From contig CAKVCX010000002.1 in NCBI GenBank assembly GCA_934725985.1, positions 434,001-498,000 on the forward strand: a stretch of DNA of 64,000 nt, read 5' to 3'. Numbering within the stretch: the first letter of the stretch is position 1; every line of letters begins with the position of its first letter. The stretch is from an uncultured Bacilli bacterium. Lineage in GTDB: Bacteria > Bacillota_I > Bacilli_A > RFN20 > CAG-826. Of this stretch, positions 17,712-26,260 are shown one piece after another. The notes under the pieces were generated by a model that was not told where the DNA came from, ran no database searches, and saw only the letters and a program-made list of their open reading frames with translations. The position numbers and the translations under genes were made by a program.

Positions 17712-19034
17712 TTAAAGCCAAGTATCAACAACTTTAATCGTAATATCATTTACGTTATCCTTACCAATAACAACAATATAATAGGTTGAATTTGTCAACA
17801 TAAAGTGATCATCATCTTTTGTATTTTTATAGGTTGAATCATAAATGATAACTTCATAGTTTTCTTCAGTTGTACCTTCAATTTCGACTTTCCATTCTGT
17901 TTCGGCATTATCACTTTTTGGAGTAATTTTAAAGAAATGTCTTCCATTTACTTCTAAATGAGTTTCATAACTATATTCTTCCAAACTTGAATCATAGTTA
18001 AAGGATATACATTGATCAAACCCGCAAACATTGCAAACGCCTATTTCCTCATAGTTTTCATCATGCGCGTGTTGTTCAAGTGATGTAATGGTGCCATAAG
18101 CAATTTTTTTACTCCCTTCAACAACCGCTAATTCCATATTTTTATCTAAAATAAATTTTGTTTTGAGAATAATAGTGACTTCATGTGTTTCTCCCGGCAT
18201 AAAGTTTTCTAAATCGTTTGGTAGAATGATACAACCCGTAACTTCTCCTGCATATACCGCAATGCCGCTATCCTCATAAGGGTAAAGCTTGATTTGTGGA
18301 CGATATTTAGTGTAGAAAGGAGTATTTCTCCCGCCTTCATCTTTCGTTAAAGCAGTTAAATTCACTTTAATTTGGTTGAAATATTTTTTCGTTGATGGTG
18401 TAAATAAGGAATATCCTCTTTGGATTTGATCTCTAGTTACCCCTTCAACTAATAATCCTACTTCTTCCCCTTCAGATGCACTTTCATAATTTTTCCTAAA
18501 TTTTTCAATGCCCACAATCGTTACATCTTTATTTACGTTTGAAAGTGTTAATATATCTCCAACTTTCACATTTCCACTATAAATGGTACCTGTAACAACT
18601 ACCTTTCCTGAAACCGCAAGCACATCACTAATAGGCATAAAGAAAGGCGTAAGTGCTGCAACAACTTCCGTCTTTTTCTTTTCACAAACAGTACAAGTAA
18701 AAGTTTTAACACCTTCTATTCCATATCCTGGTTCACTCGTAACTACGCCCTCATCAAAGCTATGGGGTGCTAAAGCGTCTTTTTCATCTATGTGTTCACA
18801 AGTCGCCGCATGCCAATGTTCCATATCATTAGAACTCCATTCGGTAGCGAAGGTATGGGTATGCTCTGTAGTTGGTTTAGAAGAGGTTGAAGAGGTTGAA
18901 GTCGAAGATGTTTCCATTGTTGTTTGCGTAGCGCTACCGCTTGTTGGTTCTTTCTCTCCACAGGCGGTCACTATTGAAAGTAACGAAACAAGTAATAAAG
19001 AGGCGGTAAAAGTAGTTTTTATTGTTTTTTTCAT
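17712..19034 (-). CDS. Lipoprotein containing EF-Tu domains II and III without the GTPase domain
   Basis: 440 aa. Lipobox VTAC, Cys 25; Ser/Thr linker to about 56; residues 57-128 are a His/Cys module (HTHTFATEW, HWHAATCEH, CTVC) often seen in Firmicutes lipoproteins. Residues 129-216 match EF-Tu domain II (PFFMPISDVLAVSGKVVVTG, VKVGD, VGIEKFRK, GVTRDQIQRGYSL). Residues 218-320 match domain III (LTKDEGGRNTPF, YRPQI, VTGCIILPNDLENFMPGE, AVVEGSKKIAYGTI). There is no GTP-binding G domain. Residues 334-342 carry CNVCGFDQC, and 345-440 look like a beta-sandwich (PPC-like) domain. The signal predicts export, so it cannot be a working elongation factor. Adhesion or ligand binding is possible (inference). 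Fifteen bases downstream of a small lipoprotein gene; one operon. Confidence 0.88.
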   Translation of the reverse strand: MKKTIKTTFTASLLLVSLLSIVTACGEKEPTSGSATQTTMETSSTSTSSTSSKPTTEHTHTFATEWSSNDMEHWHAATCEHIDEKDALAPHSFDEGVVTSEPGYGIEGVKTFTCTVCEKKKTEVVAALTPFFMPISDVLAVSGKVVVTGTIYSGNVKVGDILTLSNVNKDVTIVGIEKFRKNYESASEGEEVGLLVEGVTRDQIQRGYSLFTPSTKKYFNQIKVNLTALTKDEGGRNTPFYTKYRPQIKLYPYEDSGIAVYAGEVTGCIILPNDLENFMPGETHEVTIILKTKFILDKNMELAVVEGSKKIAYGTITSLEQHAHDENYEEIGVCNVCGFDQCISFNYDSSLEEYSYETHLEVNGRHFFKITPKSDNAETEWKVEIEGTTEENYEVIIYDSTYKNTKDDDHFMLTNSTYYIVVIGKDNVNDITIKVVDTWL

Positions 19035-19049
19035 TGCTTTTTTCTCCTT

Positions 19050-19601
19050 TTATTTTATTGTGCAAGTAAGCGTTATGGTTAGTATACCTTCTTGATGTGC
19101 CATCCAATATAACGTTCGATAATCATCCGATAACTTGAATTGACCGGCAAAAAATCCCCCATCTTTTTTTGCTTGATTCGCTTCCATGTCTTCTAACGAA
19201 TCATAAAATGAAATCACTTGTTTTTCATTTTTATAAAATACATTAGTTACATCGCCACTACCCGCCATATTAAAGATAACGGTGGCTTTGTTTTCTTCTA
19301 AAAACTTAATCTCAATTTTCGCACTATCATACATATTGAAGAATGTTTCTTCATCTATTTCCATTTCATCTAATTGGGTGTTTTTTATTTCTTCACTAGC
19401 CCATTCTATCTCTGTTTTTGTATGGGTATAAGTCAAGCCGATTTCTGATTCAATGGTATTTTCTTCCAAACTGCTTGTGTGTTCATCTATTGTTCCCGTT
19501 TTAAATTGACTTTCACCTGAATTTGGATTGCCGCCACAGGCAGTCGTCATTAAGAAAAGCGGAATAAAGGTAAATAGTGAAACGAATAATCTCTTTTTCA
19601 T
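19050..19601 (-). CDS. Small lipoprotein of unknown function (183 aa)
   Basis: Clear lipoprotein signal (MKKRLFVSLFTFIPLFLMTTAC, quoted in part: lipobox TTAC, Cys 22). The mature part is acidic, with an Asp/Glu-rich linker and a compact beta-rich domain (KIEIKFLEENKATVIF, then YRTLYWMAHQEGILTITL). I recognise no family. It precedes the EF-Tu-domain lipoprotein by 15 bases and shares its operon, so it may be a partner. GGAGAAGA precedes the ATG. Confidence 0.75.
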   Translation of the reverse strand: MKKRLFVSLFTFIPLFLMTTACGGNPNSGESQFKTGTIDEHTSSLEENTIESEIGLTYTHTKTEIEWASEEIKNTQLDEMEIDEETFFNMYDSAKIEIKFLEENKATVIFNMAGSGDVTNVFYKNEKQVISFYDSLEDMEANQAKKDGGFFAGQFKLSDDYRTLYWMAHQEGILTITLTCTIK

Positions 19602-19640
19602 TAATTCTCTTCTCCTTTTTAATATTGTTTAAATTTTGAC

Positions 19641-19919
19641 TTATAGCGAAGCAATTAAATCTGCTAAGCAGTCCGATGAAACGGATTCATGAAAGAAAGC
19701 ATCAATTCTTCCCCTAATTTTTAGCATGTTTGATTTTATAAGCATTTTCTTCGCCTGAAATGTTAACCCAAAGAAGTGCAATTTTACGTTTGGATTTTGC
19801 TCTTTTGCCGCTAAAGCAGTATCCATTCGTTAATCAAATGTGCCATCGCCACATCTAGTCACATCCATAATTAGAAAACCAGCTAATAAAACTTTCGTCA
19901 AAATCAAAGCTTTATCCAT
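19641..19919 (-). pseudogene. Interrupted small gene with one in-frame stop
   Basis: From ATG 19919 the frame reads MDKALILTKVLLAGFLIMD, then VTRCGDGTFD, a TAA, and continues in the same frame for 61 residues (MDTALAAKEQNPNVKLHFFG ... SSDCLADLIASL) to a normal stop. Without the TAA it would be a protein of about 92 residues. I do not recognise the family. The downstream part could still be made from the ATG after the stop, but no ribosome site is visible. Confidence 0.35.
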
Positions 19920-20531
19920 CTATTGAGAAAATGACTTTTCTACAAAAGCAGATCCTTTAGCCAATTCCTAATTGCAAGTATGGCTTTTTTTATTTTTGAT
20001 GCTCCTTTTGCCTAAGTTTAACTTGCACCTTAAATATATCAATATACGCCTTCGTTTTAAGAGTGCCATTTGGCACCCCTAACGCATATTTATATAAACT
20101 CGGTTAAAATAGAAAATAATTGCTTATTTTCATCTCCTTCCACACCACCGTAACGATCCATTAGGCAATGGGCGGTTTGACTTCACATAATTTTTCCGCC
20201 ACTTCGTTATCTTTATAAAAAACACTTTATCATGTGTTTACTTCAGATATGTTTCAATTACTTATATTCATTATCTTGCTATTGCTAAACATATTTAATT
20301 TTATGTTTACTCGTTCAATTTTTTCTTACTATGACCTCTGACGACTACTTGAAATTGTTATTGCTAGTTTAACTTCTTCGAAACCACATGGGATAAGTTG
20401 ATGTATCTTTTCTTGTTTACTATCCCTTAATTTGCCATATGAAAGTTACGAGTTTAGACTTTGTAAGTGGTTATTGAGCCCATCGATAGCTTGAACTCGT
20501 TTTGCTTTTTGCCACAAAGATATTGCAATCA

Positions 20532-20561
20532 TAAAAAGGCAGTCGTTTCTTAGCGACTGCC
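20532..20561 (-). terminator. Rho-independent terminator of the LuxR-type signalling operon
   Basis: GGCAGTCG pairs perfectly with CGACTGCC (20538-20545 with 20554-20561), followed on the minus strand by TTTTTAT, 19 bases after the response-regulator stop. Confidence 0.88.
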
Positions 20562-20579
20562 CTAATAATTATTATTAGT

Positions 20580-21248
20580 TTAGATCTCGTTCTCTATTTT
20601 ATCCAAAATAACAAGGCCTGTTTCTCTTGTTCTTACCGCCAATTGGGTACGTGAACGAAAACCGGTTTTTAATAGCATGTCTGCAACATGATTTTTTATA
20701 ACACCAGGAGAAACATTGAGTTGATTCGCAATTTCGACATTGCTATATCCACCTAATATAAGACGCAAAATTTCCAATTCTTTTTCCGTAAATTCGCTAC
20801 TTAACGCTAGTCCGACTTTAATAGAGCGAGGTTCACTAGGATAAACAATCTTCCCTTCCATTACCTGTTCCATCACAGAAATAATAGGTTGCTCATTCGC
20901 TTCTTTATACCAAAATCCTTCAGCGCCAATTTTCTTTGCTCTTTTAATGTAAGAACATTCTGGCATTGAGGTGACAATGATAATTTTAATATTGGGGAAT
21001 TTTTTCTTTATTTTCTCAGCCGCAACAAGCCCGCTCTCTCCATCTTCAGTAACGACGTCCATAAGAATCAAATCCACAGGAGTTCGCGTACAAACAATAT
21101 CGACAATAGAAGCATTTTCAATGGCTATTTGAAGATAAAAATGTTTTGAAGTTTCAATATAATGCGCAAAAAGGGTTTTTGGCATTTGTTGATCTTCTAC
21201 TATCATTACTGAATACTTTCCATCCTTCATCGCTTTTCTCCTTTTCAT
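20580..21248 (-). CDS. LuxR/NarL-family response regulator
   Basis: 222 aa. The N-terminal receiver domain (about 12-130) has the acidic pair in MIVEDQQMP, the phosphorylation site in DLILMDVVTEDGESG, a Thr/Ser in IIIVTSMPE, and an unusual YKEAN in place of the usual K-P/A pair. The C-terminal LuxR helix-turn-helix is clear (FTEKELEILRLILGGYSNVE, then QLNVSPGVIKNHV). The start overlaps the kinase stop by 4 bases (ATGA). It is the output of the three-gene sensor system. A second ATG, after MKRRKA, is also possible. Confidence 0.92.
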   Translation of the reverse strand: MKRRKAMKDGKYSVMIVEDQQMPKTLFAHYIETSKHFYLQIAIENASIVDIVCTRTPVDLILMDVVTEDGESGLVAAEKIKKKFPNIKIIIVTSMPECSYIKRAKKIGAEGFWYKEANEQPIISVMEQVMEGKIVYPSEPRSIKVGLALSSEFTEKELEILRLILGGYSNVEIANQLNVSPGVIKNHVADMLLKTGFRSRTQLAVRTRETGLVILDKIENEI

Positions 21249-22522
21249 AATTTGATGATTAATTCAAATTGCGTTTCGCTTTTCACTATCATTTCTCCAT
21301 TTTCTTTCTCAATAAGTAAACGTAAACTAGATAAACCACCACCTTCTATGATTTTTCCTTTTGGTTTTTCACCATCATTAGTAATCCTAATCATAAAAGC
21401 ATCGGGTCCATTTTCAAGTTCTACCAACATCTTTTTCCCATTCGCATGAGAAACCGTATTCGTTAAGCATTCATGCATCGCTTGAATGAGAATTTTTTCC
21501 GCTACCGAGCCAATAGGAGGATAGTTGCCTTTAAGCTCGATAGTCACATTAACTAGCTGTGCCGCCTCTAAAATTACTTGTAGATTGCTTTTCTTTTTTA
21601 TTATTTCCGTGTTTTTTAGTGCTTCAATTTCTACGTTCCAAAAAGATAATAATTCTTTTTTATTTTCTTTTGTTATGTCTTCCGTTAATTTTTGCTTTGT
21701 TATTAAAAGCAGTTTTCCTATATCGTCATGAATTCGTATTTTAGCAGCTAAAACTTCCTTTTCGCGTGCAAGTTGAGAAACGTTTTTCCCATAGGAAATA
21801 AGTCTTTCATTCACTGCTTTTAATTTTTCTTTTTTGCTTTCAAGTTCTTCCATTAAACGATATTCTTCACTTATATCCGTCGCAATAATTTCATAGATTT
21901 CATTTTCATTTAAAAGAGGCTTATATTGTCTAAAAGAAATCACTTTTCCATCTTTACATCTAACGATGGGTTCTTCCCCATCTTTTAGCAAACGAAAGCC
22001 TTCTTCTAATTTTCCATGCGTGATGTTATGCCAAAAGCTTGTTCCATTTAACAAAGCTTCTCCTAGCATTAAAATGCTAAGATCGTTCATTTCTCTATTG
22101 ACAAGACGAACTAAGCCACTCTTTTCATAAAAGCAAATTCCTTTTGGAAGCATATCCACACTTTCTTTAATAGACACCGAAGAAAGATTTTGATTGCCTT
22201 TGATAAAAGCGTATAGAAGCAAAATAATCGTCATAAAAAATAAAGCAATGGATAAGGATAAAATAAGAAAAAACGGCCATTGAATTATACTTAATGATGG
22301 TTCAAAAACTGGTCGATTCACGCGATAAAGATAACTGCCGCGCATGGTAAGAAAAATAGCAACAAAAGAAAAAATAAAAGATAAAATCGCTACAATTTTA
22401 AACCATTTCTTTTTACAAATTCTTGAGGCAACAAATAGATCAATAATAGATAAAACTAACGCTAAAATAAATAAAATAATCGTTATTTGCTGACCATAAA
22501 GAGGACCTTCTACAAATTTCAT
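21245..22522 (-). CDS. Sensor histidine kinase (HisKA_3 / NarL-partner type)
   Basis: 425 aa. Three membrane segments (about 10-30, 40-60, 80-105) precede a PAS-like region (about 115-220, MLPKGICFYEKSGLVRLVN...EIIATDISEEYR), a short coiled coil, and the dimerisation helix with the probable phospho-His in RIHDDIGKLLLITKQ. The ATPase domain shows the N box HECLTNTVSHANGK and a G box EGGGLSSLRLLIEKENGEM. It matches kinases that phosphorylate LuxR-type regulators, and the regulator gene follows with an ATGA overlap. Its own start overlaps the upstream sensor gene the same way. The ligand is unknown. Confidence 0.9.
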   Translation of the reverse strand: MKFVEGPLYGQQITIILFILALVLSIIDLFVASRICKKKWFKIVAILSFIFSFVAIFLTMRGSYLYRVNRPVFEPSLSIIQWPFFLILSLSIALFFMTIILLLYAFIKGNQNLSSVSIKESVDMLPKGICFYEKSGLVRLVNREMNDLSILMLGEALLNGTSFWHNITHGKLEEGFRLLKDGEEPIVRCKDGKVISFRQYKPLLNENEIYEIIATDISEEYRLMEELESKKEKLKAVNERLISYGKNVSQLAREKEVLAAKIRIHDDIGKLLLITKQKLTEDITKENKKELLSFWNVEIEALKNTEIIKKKSNLQVILEAAQLVNVTIELKGNYPPIGSVAEKILIQAMHECLTNTVSHANGKKMLVELENGPDAFMIRITNDGEKPKGKIIEGGGLSSLRLLIEKENGEMIVKSETQFELIIKL

Positions 22523-24168
22523 AAAGTTCCCCCATTAGGCAATATTAACTTAAAGTAAGTTGCTTCTTTTTCATTTTCTACGATTGAGCATTTTGGAAAC
22601 CTTACTTTTATTTGTTCTACAACACTTTTTACGTTCATATCGCTTTCAATTAAAATCATTACTGTTTCTTCATTTTTACAAATATGCACCATAATAGCGG
22701 ATGGCAAATCATATTCATGGGCTACACATATTTCAAAAAAATCATAAATATCTCCAAGTGTTTTGCCATCCATTTTACCTTTTATATTAAAATCTAAAGA
22801 AACTTCCACGCCCATGAAAGAAAGGTAATTTAATGATTCTTTAATGGAAAGCGCTAATTCTTTTACATCTAATAATTCATTATTTCTTGAAAGCATAATG
22901 AAATTACTCCGTCTTTTAATATAAGCGCCTAAAACGCAAGCAAACTTCATTTTCTTTGCATAGTCACAAGGATAACTTTCAATTTCTAACAATAAATGAC
23001 TAAGTCTTTTCAGTTCTTCTTTTGTGCATTCTTCCACTTTTATATAGAGTTCTTTTTGTTCATTAATTTTTGCTTTTTGGGCTTTCATTTCGTTTTCAAC
23101 TTCTATAAGGTCATTTTCTTCCTTAAGACGTTCGTTTGTTTCTAACAAAGCCATATTCATTTCATTAATATGGGTTAAATCTTCGCTTCTAAAAAAATAG
23201 CCTCCATGGATTTTTTTACCACAAAAACGCGTATAATCATTTATCATAATCGAACCAATGATCGCCTTCTTTAAATCTTCTTTTTCCAAAAGAAAAGATG
23301 ATTTAGAGGCATAAATAATATTCATTTTTTCATCTGTAACGATAGCAGAACATGTCAAATGATGAAAATAATCCACATAATTTTCATTCGATGGAATTAA
23401 GCCAATTGCAATGCAACTTTCTATCGTTGCTATACAAGTAAAGCATAAAAGTTCGGGGATTTTAAAAGCGGAAATGTTCGTAATAAAACAAATTGTAGAT
23501 AAGAAAGAACAACTTAAAAATGTAGAAAGAGGTATCCATATTTTCTTTTTACAAGCCGAAACCCTGCACTTAATAATCATGATGATAAGACTGGTAATTG
23601 TTATTAGGATTTCCCATATAAGAGCCATGTAAAAAATAAAACGATGAGAATAAGAAAACTCTCCTTGATTAAAATAAAGCGCAAACGCCCATTGATGAAG
23701 GTCATTGGTATAAATGAAGGCAAGTAAAATAAAAGCTGGTAAGTAAATGAAATACCATGATTTTTTTAATGATTTTCCTTTTTTATTTTCAATGCTTAAA
23801 CTAGCCAATAAAAGTGTGGGTGGAATTAAGCACTGCGAAACATAATAAGAATACCATAAATATCGGCTTAAGGTTTCTATATCTCTTGTAAGTCCGTATT
23901 TTATCATTCTTATAACAAGAAAGAATAAAACAAGCACGGCTACAATAAAAAAGTAGGCACGCAAATCTTTTCGTACCATTCTATGAAGCAGAGACACTCC
24001 CCATGCAATAACAAGAGAAATTAAAATCACGTGCGCTAAAAGAGCGAATAAAGCATGAAAAAATTCTGGAAGTTTAGAATCCATCATTTGAAAAAAGCCA
24101 GCAATTAAAAAGAGCAAAAGACACACGGCATAAATAATGATTTTTTTGTTGTGAATCGCTTTATGCAT
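22519..24168 (-). CDS. Multi-pass membrane sensor protein, kinase-like but lacking clear catalytic motifs
   Basis: 549 aa. Eight or so hydrophobic segments fill residues 1-270, like the 7TM N-terminal region of some Firmicutes histidine kinases. A PAS-like stretch (about 285-345), a coiled coil (about 350-400) and a C-terminal domain follow. In the position of a dimerisation His I see ECTKEELKRLSHLLLEIES. No N, G1 or G2 ATP-binding box is convincing (AHEYDLPSAIMVHI, then ESDMNVKSVVEQI). It may be a non-catalytic sensor that modulates the downstream kinase. First gene of the three-gene operon, coupled by ATGA. Confidence 0.72.
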   Translation of the reverse strand: MHKAIHNKKIIIYAVCLLLFLIAGFFQMMDSKLPEFFHALFALLAHVILISLVIAWGVSLLHRMVRKDLRAYFFIVAVLVLFFLVIRMIKYGLTRDIETLSRYLWYSYYVSQCLIPPTLLLASLSIENKKGKSLKKSWYFIYLPAFILLAFIYTNDLHQWAFALYFNQGEFSYSHRFIFYMALIWEILITITSLIIMIIKCRVSACKKKIWIPLSTFLSCSFLSTICFITNISAFKIPELLCFTCIATIESCIAIGLIPSNENYVDYFHHLTCSAIVTDEKMNIIYASKSSFLLEKEDLKKAIIGSIMINDYTRFCGKKIHGGYFFRSEDLTHINEMNMALLETNERLKEENDLIEVENEMKAQKAKINEQKELYIKVEECTKEELKRLSHLLLEIESYPCDYAKKMKFACVLGAYIKRRSNFIMLSRNNELLDVKELALSIKESLNYLSFMGVEVSLDFNIKGKMDGKTLGDIYDFFEICVAHEYDLPSAIMVHICKNEETVMILIESDMNVKSVVEQIKVRFPKCSIVENEKEATYFKLILPNGGTL

Positions 24169-24235
24169 TCTTTGTTCTCCTTTATTGTTTTTTTAGTTTA
24201 AAATGAATTCTCTTTCTTTTCAATTTATCCTCTTT

Positions 24236-24375
24236 CTTTATATTAAAAGATTAAAACAAGGTTGATTATAATGCCTATTTTCTTTGGGCTTGATCAAGCA
24301 GCAAGAATTAAACCCTCGTAAAACAAAAAAGTTTGACGCATTTTACTGTATCAAACTAATGCTTCTTTAATGGGT
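24236..24375. repeat. Direct repeat B1, about 140 bp, shared with 26578-26732
   Basis: Shares 'tttatattaaaaga', 'gaatt.aaccc.cgtaaaa', 'aaaaaagttt' against 'aaaaaagttc', and 'actgtatcaaactaatgc' with the copy beside tRNA-Trp, in the same order and spacing. On the minus strand it ends with ACCCATTAAAG, a shortened version of the tRNA-Trp 3' end. A decayed T-arm (GAGGGTTTAATTC) follows the terminator hairpin. Confidence 0.7.
24324..24357 (-). terminator. Terminator hairpin, duplicate of the tRNA-Trp terminator
   Basis: AGTTTGATACA (24357-24347) pairs with TGCGTCAAACT with one mismatch, followed on the minus strand by TTTTT. Substitutions relative to the 26.7-kb copy keep pairing in the lower stem. 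It now lies where transcripts from the Sel1 gene would end. Confidence 0.7.
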
Positions 24376-24490
24376 CTGATTACCAATATTGATACAATGC
24401 ATACCCTAGGCAATGAATTTTTGCATACCCCTAATTAAAAAGTGCATACCCTTAGAGCTAATTTGCATACCCTATCAACAGCTTTTTTAT
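24366..24490. repeat. Direct repeat B2 with four GCATACCC units, shared with 15310-15435
   Basis: GCATACCC occurs at 24399, 24423, 24444 and 24465, i.e. 24, 21 and 21 bases apart. Read on the minus strand, the 21-base period gives seven-residue units GMQ(x3)K/R. The similar region at 15310 keeps the period with decayed units. Confidence 0.65.
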
Positions 24491-24523
24491 CTATGATGAT
24501 TTAACGCAAAAGCATTTAAAAAA

Positions 24524-26125
24524 CTATGCTCTATAAGCATTGACATTCATTTTTGAATAAACTCGCTTGATAGCCTCAAGACCGGTTTTCTCACCTAATT
24601 CTACTGATTTTCCATACATTTCTATTGCTTTTTTATAATCCTGACAAACACCAAACCCGTTCTCATAGCATATTCCAAGGTTATAATATCCTAGGCTGGA
24701 TTTGTACTTGTTTGCAGCGGTTTTAAAGCATTTCACTGCTTCCTTCTTATTTTCTTTTGTGCCATGTCCTTGCAAATGGCATAAGCCAATGTTCACGATT
24801 GCTTCTTTTTCTCCAAGATTAAAGGCATCGGTGAATAAGCCAAACGCCTTTTTATAGGCTTCCTCTGTTTTTATGGTGTAATAATAGTAAAGTCCAAGTT
24901 GCAAACACGCCATTGGGTTTTCGCCCTTTGCACTTTTCTTGAGCCAAAAAACGGCTTTTTCCCGATTCGCTTCCAAGCCATAGTAGCCGCATGCATACGC
25001 CATGCCAAGATTATATTGGGCAGCTGCATTGCCAAGTCTAGCCGCTCTTTTAAAAAGCTTAAGTGCTTTCCTTTCGTCTTTTTCAAGACCAAGATTATCG
25101 CCTAAATATGCTTCAGCCAATCGTTCCAAGGCATCAGGGAAGTTTTCTTCCGCCGCCATTTGGTAGTACCTAAGCGCGTTATCGTAATCCTGCTTTTGTT
25201 CTTCGCATATCGTGGCGATTGCCCAATAAATACCAACAGCATCAATCTCGCATTCGGCAAGACAATCCAAGGCTTTGTCATAATTCTTTTTCTTGTAATA
25301 GTAATATCCCAAATCAAGCAGCGCATCATCCTGCCCTAAATTTGCAGCTTTTTTCAAAAATTGAACATATTTTTTACTGTCCGGTTCAATTCCATAAAGT
25401 CCCATTTCGTATACTCGGGCCTGAAGGTAGATGCTTTCTGGATCGTTGTGTTTTACGCCGTCCGCTAAATACGCCAACCCTTTTTTGTAGTCGTGCGGAA
25501 CGAACTTGTCGTTGAGATAGACATATGCCAAATCGAAATTAAGAGAATAATCGCCGAGGCTCAATCCCTTTTCGTACCATTCTATCGCCTTGCTGGCATC
25601 GGATAGTTCTTCGACGTTGAGGTAAATGTAGCCTATTTTCTTAGCGACGCTCGTCTCGCCTAGATAAAACGCTCGTTCGTAAAACTTTAAGGCTTTCTTC
25701 ACGTTTTCGGCTCTATCGTCTTTGCAAGGTATGCCGAAGTAATAGATGTCGCCAAGTTTCCGTGCGGCAGTTGCGGATCCCAAATTCGAGGCCATCTCAT
25801 AATACTCAATCGCCTTTCCGATATCCTTCTTTACGATGTAGCCAACTTCATAGTCATAGCCAACGTAAATCATGCAGTTTATGTCTCCGGCAGTGACCCC
25901 TTGTAAATAAGTGTCGAACGCTTTTTTATATCGGTGTTGGTAGTCGTAAACAAATCCCAGTTGTTGATAGGCGCTAACTCCACTTTCGATTGCCTTTTTA
26001 TAAAAAAATTCAGATTTTTTGAAGTCGCTATCATCAAGGTAAATATCAGCTATTTTGACATAGTGCTTCGGATTCTTTTTGGCCGATTTCAAAAGTTTTT
26101 CTATTTTGGTATCTATGTTTGACAA
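24524..26125 (-). CDS. Sel1-repeat (TPR-like) protein
   Basis: 533 aa made almost wholly of Sel1/TPR helix pairs of about 36 residues, at least twelve, e.g. GNAAAQYNLGMAYACGYYG, then KAVFWLKKSAKGENPMACLQ. Such solenoids are protein-binding scaffolds; no catalytic domain or signal peptide is present, so it is probably cytosolic. I chose TTG 26125 (M-SNIDTKIEKLL) because AAGGAG lies 8 bases ahead; the GTG at 26134 directly touches that site. Base composition is visibly more GC-rich than its neighbours, and it sits alone between repeat copies, suggesting transfer. Confidence 0.88.
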   Translation of the reverse strand: MSNIDTKIEKLLKSAKKNPKHYVKIADIYLDDSDFKKSEFFYKKAIESGVSAYQQLGFVYDYQHRYKKAFDTYLQGVTAGDINCMIYVGYDYEVGYIVKKDIGKAIEYYEMASNLGSATAARKLGDIYYFGIPCKDDRAENVKKALKFYERAFYLGETSVAKKIGYIYLNVEELSDASKAIEWYEKGLSLGDYSLNFDLAYVYLNDKFVPHDYKKGLAYLADGVKHNDPESIYLQARVYEMGLYGIEPDSKKYVQFLKKAANLGQDDALLDLGYYYYKKKNYDKALDCLAECEIDAVGIYWAIATICEEQKQDYDNALRYYQMAAEENFPDALERLAEAYLGDNLGLEKDERKALKLFKRAARLGNAAAQYNLGMAYACGYYGLEANREKAVFWLKKSAKGENPMACLQLGLYYYYTIKTEEAYKKAFGLFTDAFNLGEKEAIVNIGLCHLQGHGTKENKKEAVKCFKTAANKYKSSLGYYNLGICYENGFGVCQDYKKAIEMYGKSVELGEKTGLEAIKRVYSKMNVNAYRA

Positions 26126-26227
26126 AACAATCACTCCTTAAGGAAAGACGACATAAGAGAATTTGCTTATGCCATTTAATCTTCCAAAGCGATTATAACA
26201 TGATGGCCGTAGAAATCAGAATGCAAA

Positions 26228-26260
26228 AGAAAAAAAGCAGCCACTAGTTAAGCAGCTGCT
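26228..26260 (-). terminator. Terminator of an unidentified minus-strand transcript
   Basis: AGCAGC pairs with GCTGCT (26255-26260 with 26236-26241), followed on the minus strand by TTTTTT. It lies upstream of the Sel1 gene, so it would end a transcript from the 26261-26640 region, which has no intact gene. Confidence 0.65.

Larger units (their letters stand above)
19602..20579. other. Gene-poor decayed stretch
   Basis: 978 bases without an intact gene. It contains an interrupted minus-strand frame (19641-19919), short broken minus-strand frames such as HCLMDRYGGVEGDENKQLF near 20110-20180, a GTGCCATTTGGCAC palindrome at 20063-20076 without a T run, and the terminator at 20532-20561. It looks like eroded coding DNA. 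Confidence 0.5.
24169..24523. other. Gene-free stretch with two overlapping repeat copies
   Basis: 355 bases with no gene. It holds the leader of the sensor operon, the repeat shared with 26578-26732, the repeat shared with 15310-15435, and a terminator hairpin. Confidence 0.6.

Noticed and set aside
18583..19095. 170-codon plus-strand frame
   Set aside because: Antisense to the EF-Tu-domain lipoprotein; its Val/Glu repeats come from the reverse of the Ser/Thr linker codons.
20063..20076. GTGCCATTTGGCAC palindrome as a terminator
   Set aside because: No T run on either side and no gene end next to it; perhaps an old operator, but without support.
24399..24472. Possible CRISPR array
   Set aside because: Repeats are only 8-9 bases at 21-base steps, spacers too short, and no cas genes in the window.
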